A stretch of DNA of 64,000 bases, from the NCBI RefSeq assembly GCF_021044775.1, contig NZ_JAJNOQ010000004.1:124001-188000 (forward strand). Reading direction: 5' to 3'. The DNA is from Paraeggerthella hominis. Its GTDB lineage: Bacteria > Actinomycetota > Coriobacteriia > Coriobacteriales > Eggerthellaceae. Both the position numbers and the translations under genes were made by a program. Positions within the stretch are counted from its first letter, which is position 1. The number at the start of each line of letters is the position of its first letter. Shown piece after piece: positions 46,975 through 55,294 of the stretch. Under the pieces are notes generated by a model. The model saw only the letters and a list, made by a program, of their open reading frames with translations, was not told where the DNA came from and made no database searches.

Positions 46975-48795
46975 CTATGCGAGCGCCGCCGCATTCGCAC
47001 CGGCTATGCGACCGAACACGAAGATATCCGTAATCGAGCACGATCCCAAGCGGTTCGTTCCCATCTTATGGCCCGCCTGTTCGCCCGCAGCAAACAAACC
47101 GGGAATGGGATTGCCCGCGTCGTCCAGAACGCGCGCGTCGGTATCGATATGCAGACCGCCCATCGTGTAATGCACGGAAGGCTTGTACGCCAAAAGATAG
47201 TAAGGGCCGCCTTCGATAGGATGCATTGCGGCGCGGTAATTAAAGTCCGGATCTTTCCCGTCCTTACAGTACCCGTTCCACTTCCCAACCGTTTTTTCCA
47301 GTTCGGCTGCATCAACGCCAAGAGGCTCGCAAACCGCTTCGATGGTATCGCCCTTCACCAACTGGTTGCGCGCCATCAGCCCATCGAACTCTGCGGCGTT
47401 CACCGTCGCGATATCGGTAGCATCCAAACCGGCCTGGTTGAACAGCATGTAGCCAATGCCGTCGGTCTGCTTCTTGATAGCATTGGAAATGACGTCGCGG
47501 CGCTCCATCTCCTCCACGAACCGATCACCTTCCTTGTTGATGCAGATAGCGCGGTTTTCCAGGCGCATGTTGCCCACGTAGAGCAGCGCACCCGTCTGCG
47601 TATCGCACGTGGGATACGTCTGGATGTACTGCATGTCGATCAGGTTCGCGCCGATTTTCTCAGCCATCACGTGGCAGTCGCCCGTTGCGCCCACCGAGTC
47701 GGTCGACAGGATCTTCTCGTCCATCTCGGGGTTGTACTTCATGCGCATTTCAACGTTCGAGCCGAAACCGCCGGCCGACAAAACGACCGCCTTGCAGCTG
47801 AATTGATGCGCAGTGCCCGTCACAAGGTTCGTAGCTTTCACGCCCACGACCGCGCCCGATGCGTCGGTAATCAGCTCTTCCGCCTTCGTGTTACGGCAGA
47901 TCACAAGGTTCTTCAAATCCTCGGCGCGCTTTTCAAGCTTGCAGATGATGCCGCTGCCCTCGTTGCCCTCGGGAATCAAAGAGCGCGCTACCGAATGACC
48001 GCCGAAAAAGCGCTCGTAAGGCTGCCATGCCACACCGCCTTCGAAGATCAACCAGTCCAGGGCTTCAGTCGCACCGTTGCAGATAACGTTCACCAGAGCC
48101 GGATCGCCCACATGATCACCGCCGACGATCATGTCTTCAGCCATGTTCTCCACGCTGTCCTGGATACCCGCTTTAGCTTGGAACCAGTTGTTGGGAACGG
48201 CCATGGCACCGCCCGAAAGAATAGTGTCGCCACCCGTGATGCCCAGCTTCTCCAGCAAGACGACCTTCTTGCCGGCGTCGGCAGCCGTAAGGGCTGCAGC
48301 GTATCCTGCACCGCCCGCGCCGACCACCACCACGTCAACGGCCTCCTCCAAATCCGAAGGCTCGGCAGGAACGGCATGATCGCGCTTCTTCCATTCGCTC
48401 GACTTCATACCGGACGCATCGACGGCATCGGAGACAGCCGACATGAACGCCATGCTGGTAACCGTGGCACCCGTCACCATGTCCACGTTGAGCGTTTGAT
48501 TGTCGATGATAAGATCGGTCAAAACGTCCATCGCCGCAGTTCCTACGCCGTACGATTCGCGCGATTTCACCAGGTTGATACGGGCGATAGCGTCACCCTC
48601 GGTGACAACCTCCACGGAAAGCTCGCCGCCCTTGCCGTTGGCCGTGCCAGTCCATGCGCGGGCGCCTTCGCCCGAAGCGCCCGATTGTCCCGAACCGCTT
48701 TTCCCCGTTGGCGCGCATCCCGCAAGCGCAAGCGTCCCGCCCAATGCAGCAACGGCACCTCCTGCAATGAAGTTCCTGCGTGACAGGTTCGACAT
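46975..48795 (-). CDS. Tat-exported flavocytochrome-type reductase 3 with FMN-binding domain
   Basis: A 606-residue flavoprotein. The Tat motif is LSRRNFIAGG (residues 4-13), with the lipobox-like LALAGC. An FMN_bind domain follows (about 45-130), with the covalent FMN site DMVTGATVTS, then the FAD site VDVVVVGAGGAGYAAALTAADAGKKVVLLEK (about 153-183). Its FMN_bind domain gives it a built-in route for electrons, as in urocanate reductase. The ATG at 48795 lies behind AAGGAGGGAATC. A decayed copy of its 5' end lies at 49379-49467. Confidence 0.93.
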   Translation of the reverse strand: MSNLSRRNFIAGGAVAALGGTLALAGCAPTGKSGSGQSGASGEGARAWTGTANGKGGELSVEVVTEGDAIARINLVKSRESYGVGTAAMDVLTDLIIDNQTLNVDMVTGATVTSMAFMSAVSDAVDASGMKSSEWKKRDHAVPAEPSDLEEAVDVVVVGAGGAGYAAALTAADAGKKVVLLEKLGITGGDTILSGGAMAVPNNWFQAKAGIQDSVENMAEDMIVGGDHVGDPALVNVICNGATEALDWLIFEGGVAWQPYERFFGGHSVARSLIPEGNEGSGIICKLEKRAEDLKNLVICRNTKAEELITDASGAVVGVKATNLVTGTAHQFSCKAVVLSAGGFGSNVEMRMKYNPEMDEKILSTDSVGATGDCHVMAEKIGANLIDMQYIQTYPTCDTQTGALLYVGNMRLENRAICINKEGDRFVEEMERRDVISNAIKKQTDGIGYMLFNQAGLDATDIATVNAAEFDGLMARNQLVKGDTIEAVCEPLGVDAAELEKTVGKWNGYCKDGKDPDFNYRAAMHPIEGGPYYLLAYKPSVHYTMGGLHIDTDARVLDDAGNPIPGLFAAGEQAGHKMGTNRLGSCSITDIFVFGRIAGANAAALA

Positions 48796-48923
48796 GATTC
48801 CCTCCTTGATGTTCGCGTATTGTTGCAGCCGAACTCCCGATTCGACTGCAACGATGCTAGCCGCTGCAAAAAAGGCGGCGCATCACCGCAGAGGTTTGAA
48901 CGCTTCAAGAACCCCCGCATTAC

Positions 48924-48941
48924 TCCCTCAAACCTCAGGGG
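48924..48941. repeat. Upstream element A of reductase 3
   Basis: TCCCTCAAACCTCAGGGG lies 129 bp before reductase 3. A near-identical copy is upstream of the decayed paralogue (49556-49573). Confidence 0.5.
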
Positions 48942-49127
48942 TGATGCCGTTGAACTGGGGGAATAACGCCATCGAAAACGAGCCTTCACGTGCGTCGCCC
49001 GCAAAACCATCCTGGGGCTAGGATAAAACGGCGGCAACCGAGGGCTCTTGGAGGGCGAAGCGAGCGTGTCCGCCTCGTTGTGCGCCTTGCTGTGCGCCGG
49101 TCGTGCGTCGAGCGGGCTTCCTGAGCC

Positions 49128-49378
49128 CCCGACGCTACCGGCGCCTTTCGTCGCGGCACCGGTTCCGCTCATCCTGTCAAAACAAACGAGTTTTGCTGGT
49201 CCTCGAACCAGGATAAAAGCTACTGGCGGCTGCGTGACCTGGGGAGATGCAAAACGCATTTGAGAAGCAGCTCGCTCAGGGGTGGAAAATCGCCGCAAAA
49301 CTCGCTCGTTTTGACAAGCGGCGCAAGACCTGCGAGCTCAAGCGCGGTAGCGCCTCCGCCCTTACCCCGCAGCGCGCA
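49128..49378. repeat. 251-bp dispersed repeat, copy 1
   Basis: This segment recurs at 55044-55294 with the same length and about nine base differences by eye. It has imperfect inverted symmetry: a 22-bp segment at 49175-49196 (beginning TGTCAAAAC) is the near reverse complement of 49295-49316, and the outer ends share CGCTACCG/CGGTAGCG. It lies directly beyond the surviving end of a truncated reductase gene. No gene for transposition is present; it resembles a non-autonomous mobile element or a structured repeat. Confidence 0.85.
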
Positions 49379-49467
49379 AAGCCACTCGCACCCCGCAAGT
49401 GCGAGCGTACCACCCAACGCGGCAACGACACCTCCGGCAATGAAGTCTCTGTGTGGTAGATCCGACA
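49379..49467 (-). pseudogene. Truncated remnant of a fifth reductase gene
   Basis: The frame starting at ATG 49467 reads MSDLPHRDFIAGGVVAALGG...TLALAGCEW, almost the signal peptide of reductase 3 (MSNLSRRNFIAGGAVAALGG...). It then runs into the 251-bp repeat after 29 codons. The Tat twin arginine is changed to His-Arg. The upstream DNA (49468-49573) also resembles that of reductase 3, including the ribosome site and element A. It is the 5' fragment of a duplicated gene. Confidence 0.8.
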
Positions 49468-49555
49468 TGATTCCCTCCTTGACGGTCGCGTATCGCTGCA
49501 AAGAAAACAGCGTGTTGCAGCGGAGGCTTGAACGGTTCCAAGACCTTCGTTTCAA

Positions 49556-49573
49556 CCCCTCAAACCTCAGGGG
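49556..49573. repeat. Upstream element A copy 2
   Basis: CCCCTCAAACCTCAGGGG, with 5-bp arms around an eight-base centre, about 90 bp upstream of the remnant's start on the minus strand and matching 48924-48941. The interval 49574-49730 otherwise contains only promoter-type DNA for reductase 4. Confidence 0.5.
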
Positions 49574-49730
49574 CGACGCCGCCGGGTCCCTGTACCACAC
49601 TCCCCCGTTTTCGGGTATCTTCGACGTTTTACCTGGACAAGGGCCAATATACCCGGTTCCGCGCGATGACGAGGCAGACGGCAGCGCGTAGCATGCATTC
49701 CGTTGAAACCGTACGAACAAGGAGGGAACC

Positions 49731-51440
49731 ATGGGAGAACACACCATCAGCCGCCGCAACTTTCTGGCAGGGCTTGGCGCAACCAGCGCGCTTGCTGCAG
49801 CCGGAGCGCTCGCAGGCTGCGCGCCTCAAGCGCAAAGCTCAACCGCAGCCAGCAAGGAACCTGCGCAGGCAAGTTGGCGCGACAAGCCGGAAATGCCTAC
49901 CAACATCGTCGAAACGCTAGAAGCCGACCTTGTGGTTGTAGGTGCCGGCAACGGCGGTCTGGTTGCAGCTACCACTGCAGCGCAAAACGGCGCAAAGGTT
50001 ATCGTGCTTGAAAAGGGCGGCGCCGTCCAAGCTGCACGCGAAGCCATTGGCGCGCTCAACTCCGCACTCGAGCCCGATCATCATGAAGACGTCCCCACGC
50101 TGCTGAATCATGCAAACCAGACGCAGTCCGGAGACGCCAACATGCTCATGTACAAGACCTGGGCAGAAAAGTCCGGGGAAATGATCGAATGGATGAAGGA
50201 AACGCTCGAGCCCAAGGGCATGCTCTTTCCGTTCGAATGGCACTGCCCCAACGACCCGCACGCCTACTACCCCGCCATGTGCTACAACCCGTGCCTGGGC
50301 GAGTACAATCCCGACGGCCCCAACTACGGAGCCTACGCGCACCTCGAGGTCATGAGCGAGGTTCTGAGTGAGCTGGGCGGCCAAATCATGTTCCTGACTC
50401 CGGCGAAAATGCTGGTACAAAACGAATCCGGCAAAGTAACCGGCGTCATAGCTGAATCCAAAGACAAAGGCACCATCCAAATCAACGCAAAAAAGGGTGT
50501 CGTTATGTGCACCGGCGGCTACGGCGCGAACGATGACATGTTGCAGGATCTATGCCCCGGCAACTCCAACTGGTGCGTTCTGCGCGACAGCATCAACGAG
50601 GAAGGCGACGGCATCCGCATGGCGCTATGGGCGGGCGCAGAACTCGAGGCCGGCGGCGGCTGCATGATCTGGAACCGCGGCATCATGTTCGACGATACCG
50701 AATTCGACGGCTCGTACTCGGGCGGCGACATCTTCTTGCCCGGCAGCCAGCCGTTCCTGCACGTGAACGCCAACGGAGAGCGCTTCATGAACGAGGATCA
50801 GTGCTACCCCATGAGTTACGCCGGCGGAGCGAACCAACCGGGACATTTCTCTTGGATCGTCTGGGATGGCAGCTACTGGGAGGACATTCAAAAGTTCGAC
50901 ACCTGCGGATGTTCTCGTCTAGCCCCAGCTCCTTCGGGAACCGCATTTAACGCCGACGTATACGACTGCGAAGCCATCACGAAAGAGCACCTGGACTCGT
51001 TCTGGCTGGAGCCGCGTATCGAATCGGGCGCGCTCAAGAAGTGCGACACGCTCGACGAGCTGACCAAAGCCATGAAACTCGACGCCGATCAAGCCGCTGC
51101 GTTCAAGGCCACTATCGAGCGTTACAACGAGCTGGTCGCAGCGGGCGAAGACACCGATTTCGGCAAGCCGGCCTACCGCCTAAGCGCCGTCGATCAGCCG
51201 CCGTTCTACGCTGCGCGCATCGCCGGCGAGCTGCTGGTCACCATCCACGGCGTGATCACGAACACCGACTCACAGCCGTTGCGCAAGGACGGCAGCATCA
51301 TCGACGGCCTGTACGTGTGCGGCAACGACCAGGGCGGTTTCTATCCGCATAACTACCCCAGCAACTTCACGGGCATCAACGCAGGCCGCACCGCCACGTT
51401 CGCCCGCATCGCCGCAAAGCACGCCTTGGGCATTGCGTAA
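49731..51440 (+). CDS. Tat-exported FAD-dependent reductase 4
   Basis: A 569-residue flavoprotein. The Tat motif is ISRRNFLAGLG (residues 6-16), with the lipobox-like LAGC. The FAD site is LVVVGAGNGGLVAATTAAQNGAKVIVLEK (about 67-95). A C-terminal flavin segment has FYPHNYPSNFTGINAGRTATFARIAAKHALG. There is no FMN-binding domain and no adjacent cytochrome. The ATG at 49731 follows AAGGAGGGAACC. No regulator is adjacent on this side; it is convergent with HipA. It shares its signal-peptide style with reductase 3. Confidence 0.92.
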   Translation: MGEHTISRRNFLAGLGATSALAAAGALAGCAPQAQSSTAASKEPAQASWRDKPEMPTNIVETLEADLVVVGAGNGGLVAATTAAQNGAKVIVLEKGGAVQAAREAIGALNSALEPDHHEDVPTLLNHANQTQSGDANMLMYKTWAEKSGEMIEWMKETLEPKGMLFPFEWHCPNDPHAYYPAMCYNPCLGEYNPDGPNYGAYAHLEVMSEVLSELGGQIMFLTPAKMLVQNESGKVTGVIAESKDKGTIQINAKKGVVMCTGGYGANDDMLQDLCPGNSNWCVLRDSINEEGDGIRMALWAGAELEAGGGCMIWNRGIMFDDTEFDGSYSGGDIFLPGSQPFLHVNANGERFMNEDQCYPMSYAGGANQPGHFSWIVWDGSYWEDIQKFDTCGCSRLAPAPSGTAFNADVYDCEAITKEHLDSFWLEPRIESGALKKCDTLDELTKAMKLDADQAAAFKATIERYNELVAAGEDTDFGKPAYRLSAVDQPPFYAARIAGELLVTIHGVITNTDSQPLRKDGSIIDGLYVCGNDQGGFYPHNYPSNFTGINAGRTATFARIAAKHALGIA

Positions 51441-51473
51441 GCGCACAGCAGCAGAACACCCTCCCTCCCAAGC

Positions 51474-51503
51474 AGAAAGGCCCCGTCCGGGGCCTTTCTG
51501 ACT
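51474..51503. terminator. Bidirectional terminator between reductase 4 and hipA
   Basis: AGAAAGGCCCC (51474-51484) pairs with GGGGCCTTTCT (51489-51499) around a four-base loop, with A and T flanks that serve both converging genes. Confidence 0.88.
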
Positions 51504-51504
51504 T

Positions 51505-52782
51505 TCAGAGCTTGGCGAGCGTCTTGCTGCACAACTCTTCGACCGGCTCGACAAGGCGCCTCCTCATTTCACCCGTACCGTCACAATCACCTAAATCGAC
51601 GAACGTGCGCTCAAGCTCGGAAGGAACGTTCGCAGCCAAGCGCGCCAGAACCCCTATGCACGCTTCTCCATCCAGGCCAACGTCCTCGAGAGCGTTCGCT
51701 TCGACAAATCTGCGAATATGACGAGCGCCCAGCTTGCCGATCTCGTTCTCTCCCCCGACGCTCATCGCCATCTTGATGCGATCCTTTGGCTCACGGTACG
51801 GGAAAGCCGATACGACATCGTAGAGAGGCGCCAACACCGCCTGACCTTTCATCCCCAGCAGCACCGAGTAGTTCTTCGCATGGGCATCGGGTGCGCCGAC
51901 GAGGTAGTTGAAGAACAGCATCTCGACGAACCGCCGAACATTCGCTTCGGCGTACTCTCCCGTCTTTTTGAGCACGTCGATCACCGCAGCGGCACTGGGA
52001 CCACCGTATTCGGCATACTTGTTGTCGGGTAAAACCCCGAGAATCTGACAGAAATCTTCTTGGTGGAGGCGAATCACATCGTCCCGCTCGTCAACGACGC
52101 GGTCGTAGCGCTCGACAACGATAGCCGGCTCATCAACGAACATGCGGTATTCGACACTCGCTGCCGCTATTCCGCACGCGGAAGCAGTCCGCATGCAAAC
52201 GAACTCGTTGAGCGCCTGGAAATTCAGGTGACCGATACCGGGTTTAAGGATATGAGTTGTCGCAGCTGCACCCAAACACCGAAACCAAGCCCCGTCTTTA
52301 AGGCGTAACGCGAATTTCGATTGCTGACCGCCTAGCGACCAGTGCTCGCGGTCGTCCATCCAGGATGCCTCGTAGTACTCGCGGCTCCTCTTCAACCGGC
52401 GAGCCACATCCTGTTCCGTCAACGGTTCAAGACCACCGAAACGACCGATCAACGTTTCCTCCACGGCCTCATCAGCACAGAATCGCACGGCGCCAGGGCA
52501 TTCGAGCCCAACGTGCCCGAGCAAAGCAAACGGATTGTTGCCCGACACGCCGAACTCCCTGCCCATGTTTTGGCGAACCGAGGCATCATCGGGCAGAAGC
52601 CCGCACAAGAAAGGACGGACGCGCTTGTCTCCGTAAGTACGATTGGATACAGGCATCGACAAAGACAGCGGCGGCCCTTGATAGTTGCGCTCGTACTCAA
52701 AGGACAGTTTTCCGCTTTCTCGCTGCGCGAGCGTGCCCGCGACACGACCGGCCAACAGAACTTTGAGGATCTCCCCACTCAC
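51505..52782 (-). CDS. hipA: HipA-type serine/threonine kinase toxin
   Basis: A 425-residue toxin kinase. The N-terminal HipA_N region has FLCGLLPDDASVRQNMGREFGVSGNNPFALL. The ATP loop is SLGGQQSKFALR (149-160). The catalytic segment is NYLVGAPDAHAKNYSVLL (about 292-309), with Asp299 and Asn304, and the metal-binding Asp is in LYDVVSAFPY. Classic HipA phosphorylates glutamyl-tRNA synthetase; the target here is not known. The GTG start at 52782 overlaps the hipB stop as GTGA. Confidence 0.95.
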   Translation of the reverse strand: MSGEILKVLLAGRVAGTLAQRESGKLSFEYERNYQGPPLSLSMPVSNRTYGDKRVRPFLCGLLPDDASVRQNMGREFGVSGNNPFALLGHVGLECPGAVRFCADEAVEETLIGRFGGLEPLTEQDVARRLKRSREYYEASWMDDREHWSLGGQQSKFALRLKDGAWFRCLGAAATTHILKPGIGHLNFQALNEFVCMRTASACGIAAASVEYRMFVDEPAIVVERYDRVVDERDDVIRLHQEDFCQILGVLPDNKYAEYGGPSAAAVIDVLKKTGEYAEANVRRFVEMLFFNYLVGAPDAHAKNYSVLLGMKGQAVLAPLYDVVSAFPYREPKDRIKMAMSVGGENEIGKLGARHIRRFVEANALEDVGLDGEACIGVLARLAANVPSELERTFVDLGDCDGTGEMRRRLVEPVEELCSKTLAKL

Positions 52783-53129
52783 TCGATCGGCCTCCCCAGC
52801 TTCCCGACAGCGTTCTCGAAAGCACTCGAATAGCGCTCCTTGTCATTCTTGGCGCGTTCCTCCGACAACAGACTCACGTGACCGTCTTTCGCTTCCTCGG
52901 CAACCGCATCCTCTTCCTCGACGAGTAAAGCAAGCGATATGCCGAGAACCTCGAATATACGCAAAAGCGTGTTCATGCGTACGCCCGGAGTCTCCCCCAT
53001 TTCAAGGGAAATGATGAACCGTCGAGACACGCCCATCATCTGAGCGAACATGCTCTGCGTTATGCCGAGAGTTTTGCGGCGCTCGCGTACAAGGTGCCCA
53101 ACTTCTCTGGCAAACGATTCGCCGTCCAT
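52779..53129 (-). CDS. hipB: HipB-type HTH antitoxin
   Basis: A 116-residue Xre-family repressor. The HTH is GHLVRERRKTLGITQSMFAQMMGVSRRFIISLEMGETPGV; the C-terminal tail is acidic, then basic, and could contact HipA. The ATG at 53129 follows GGGAGGTTCGTGT. The upstream operators (53151-53218) show it is autoregulated. It is the first gene of the hipBA operon, with the toxin coupled behind it. Confidence 0.92.
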   Translation of the reverse strand: MDGESFAREVGHLVRERRKTLGITQSMFAQMMGVSRRFIISLEMGETPGVRMNTLLRIFEVLGISLALLVEEEDAVAEEAKDGHVSLLSEERAKNDKERYSSAFENAVGKLGRPIE

Positions 53130-53150
53130 ACACGAACCTCCCTGATTGAT

Positions 53151-53218
53151 GTGCAGAATATTGCATACCAGTATACGTGCAATATTCTGCACATGCAAGA
53201 ATGTGCAGAATATTGCAC
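53151..53218 (-). promoter_or_regulatory. HipB operator array: three copies of one 15-bp site
   Basis: GTGCAGAATATTGCA occurs at 53151-53165 and 53203-53217. Its inverted form TGCAATATTCTGCAC lies at 53178-53192. Each is a partial palindrome (TGCA...TGCA). The sites are immediately upstream of hipB and abut the 3' end of the LuxR gene at 53238. They fit HipB autorepression. Confidence 0.85.
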
Positions 53219-53237
53219 TTGAAATGTTACGGGGTGG

Positions 53238-54845
53238 CTAATGCACCAAATCGATAAGCTCCTGACGAGAATGAACGTCGAGCTTGGCATAGACGTGCTT
53301 GGCATGGGTTGCGGCAGTCTCGCGCGAGATCACCAGAGCATCCCGCACATAAGGGATAGAGCGTCCGCGCACCAGCAGATCGAACACTTCAGTCTCGCGC
53401 GGGGTAAGGCCGCTTCGTTCCGCAAGCTCAAGAATACGGGCGCTCAGTTCATCGGTGCCAGCTGCAGTCGCATCCACGTCTACAGCTTTGTCCGCGCATG
53501 CGCGTCCCGCATTCGCAGACCCCGCCGAACCGGAAGAAGCCTCAAGCGGCGCGAACTCTTCCCTGCACGCGCCGAAGGCAAACGCACGCCCATCGCTCAG
53601 CACGAACATGGTGGAGCTCACCAATAGCGCGATAGACACAGCTGCCACCTGCTCAATCGAAAACGCGTTCGCCGCCACACCGGATTCAACCAGCACAAGG
53701 GCAATCACGCCCAGCAGATCGCCAAGATGCACGAAAATCCACCCTAAGCCGTACGATTGCACGGGCGTAGCTGCACCTTGCACGGCATAGCGCGCAAAGT
53801 ACATCTGCGTTATTAAGCAGAACGCGAACCGTGCGGCAATAGCCACTACGTAAGCAACGTACGCGCCCGCCCCCTCTCCCAACACGATGAACGCAGCGAA
53901 GCCCACGACGAGAGCCGGGCACATCCATCGATACAGAAACGATAGTGAAACGCGGCGCGGCCCTGCCGTAGCCGATAAGCCAACCATCAGCATGAACATG
54001 ATGCTCACGACAATCGCCACCTGAGAAGCCGTAGCATCCTGCCCCGAAGCTCCCGTCCAAAACGAGCCCCCGACGCACACGAACAAGCATGCCGCAAGAA
54101 TGCCAAATCCGGCGCGCCCCATCGACCTCAACACGCGCGGCAACCCCTTGCGCGCGCTGTCGTGCGCCTCGGCAAACGCGCGTTGCTCGATAGCGCCCCG
54201 GTACTCGGCCAGCGCGTCACGCTCCTGCGCATCGCGCCAAGAAAGAAAAAGGCACAGGCCCGACAGAAGAGGGAACGCCGTCACCACCGCAAGCGCCACC
54301 CAACCCTGCATCGCGGAAACCACAAGCACGAGCACAGCAGCCGTCACCGCTGACGTCGGCGCAAGAAACTCTACTTCCTCCTGCGTCACCTTCGCGTAGT
54401 ACTCGCCCCACATCACCCACATGAAACCACTGCCGAAACCCGTGAGCACCGCGCCCGTCACGAACAGCATCGTCGTTGCAGCGAAGTCGGGCAGCTCGCA
54501 AAACAAAAGCGGTGTAGAAACCGCCGTAGCCAACGGCGCAATCCAGAACAGCGATGCATGCTGCGTAGGCGACCCCAGCCGCTTCTCCAGCACCACGACA
54601 AGCACCAGCATGGCAACTGACATAGATACAGGCAGCCCCGTAAAGAACAGATCCCAGCCCGCGCCTCCTTTCAGCATCGAAGCCTTCGCGCCGGTATAGC
54701 CGCTCACCGCATTGGTGTAGAACACGCAGAACACCCAAGCCAGCAGAAACGCCCAACCCAAACGCCGAATCGGCGCAAACCGCTCGACAGCCTCCACGAG
54801 CAACCGCTCGCGCCGTCCTTGCGCGCTCTCAACCATGCGCCCCAT
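53238..54845 (-). CDS. Membrane-anchored LuxR-type transcriptional regulator 4
   Basis: A 535-residue protein with about ten to twelve helices and a Ser/Gly/Ala-rich linker, then the HTH LTPRETEVFDLLVRGRSIPYVRDALVISRETAATHAKHVYAKLDVHSRQELIDLV. The ATG at 54845 is used; an in-frame ATG at 54836 has better ribosome-site spacing (GGGAG, 9 bases). No reductase gene is immediately adjacent, unlike the other members; its partner may have been lost or may lie elsewhere. Confidence 0.9.
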   Translation of the reverse strand: MGRMVESAQGRRERLLVEAVERFAPIRRLGWAFLLAWVFCVFYTNAVSGYTGAKASMLKGGAGWDLFFTGLPVSMSVAMLVLVVVLEKRLGSPTQHASLFWIAPLATAVSTPLLFCELPDFAATTMLFVTGAVLTGFGSGFMWVMWGEYYAKVTQEEVEFLAPTSAVTAAVLVLVVSAMQGWVALAVVTAFPLLSGLCLFLSWRDAQERDALAEYRGAIEQRAFAEAHDSARKGLPRVLRSMGRAGFGILAACLFVCVGGSFWTGASGQDATASQVAIVVSIMFMLMVGLSATAGPRRVSLSFLYRWMCPALVVGFAAFIVLGEGAGAYVAYVVAIAARFAFCLITQMYFARYAVQGAATPVQSYGLGWIFVHLGDLLGVIALVLVESGVAANAFSIEQVAAVSIALLVSSTMFVLSDGRAFAFGACREEFAPLEASSGSAGSANAGRACADKAVDVDATAAGTDELSARILELAERSGLTPRETEVFDLLVRGRSIPYVRDALVISRETAATHAKHVYAKLDVHSRQELIDLVH

Positions 54846-55043
54846 CTCCCTCCACCGTCATTCACGCCCCGCTTTTGTACCACAGCACGCAACGCTTGGC
54901 AAAAGAGCTTGCACTAAGGGCAGCTGGCACAACGACAGGCAGTCGGCGGCGCAAGATAGGGGGCGCCCGATGAGAAGAAGAGCCTTCGCATGGCGAAAAT
55001 GCTGGTAAAAATTGTCATAGGTACCGATTTGCGCCCAGTTTTT

Positions 55044-55294
55044 CCCGACGCTACCGGCACCTTTCGTCGCGGCACCGGCTCCGCTCATCCTGTCAAAACA
55101 AACGAGTTTTGCTGGTCCTCGAACAAGGATAAAAGCTACTGGCGGCTGCGTGACCTGGGGAGATGTAAAACGCATTTGAGAGACGGCTCGCTCAGGGGTG
55201 GAAAATCGCCGCAAAACTCGCTCGTTTTGACAAGCGGCGTAAAACCTGCGAGCTCAAGCGCGGTAGCGCCTCCGCCCTTACCCCGCAGCGCGCA
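55044..55294. repeat. 251-bp dispersed repeat, copy 2
   Basis: Same element as 49128-49378, about nine base changes. The last 17 bases overlap the end of the U32-like gene and supply its final codons and stop (MRAAG then TAA). The flanking bases of the two copies share no clear target-site duplication. The rest of 54846-55043 shows no gene. Confidence 0.85.

Noticed and set aside
48567..49298. Minus-strand frame through the 251-bp repeat (MRRFSTPERA...)
   Set aside because: It arises from the repeat itself and recurs at copy 2. No start signal or coding pattern, so it is more likely non-coding.
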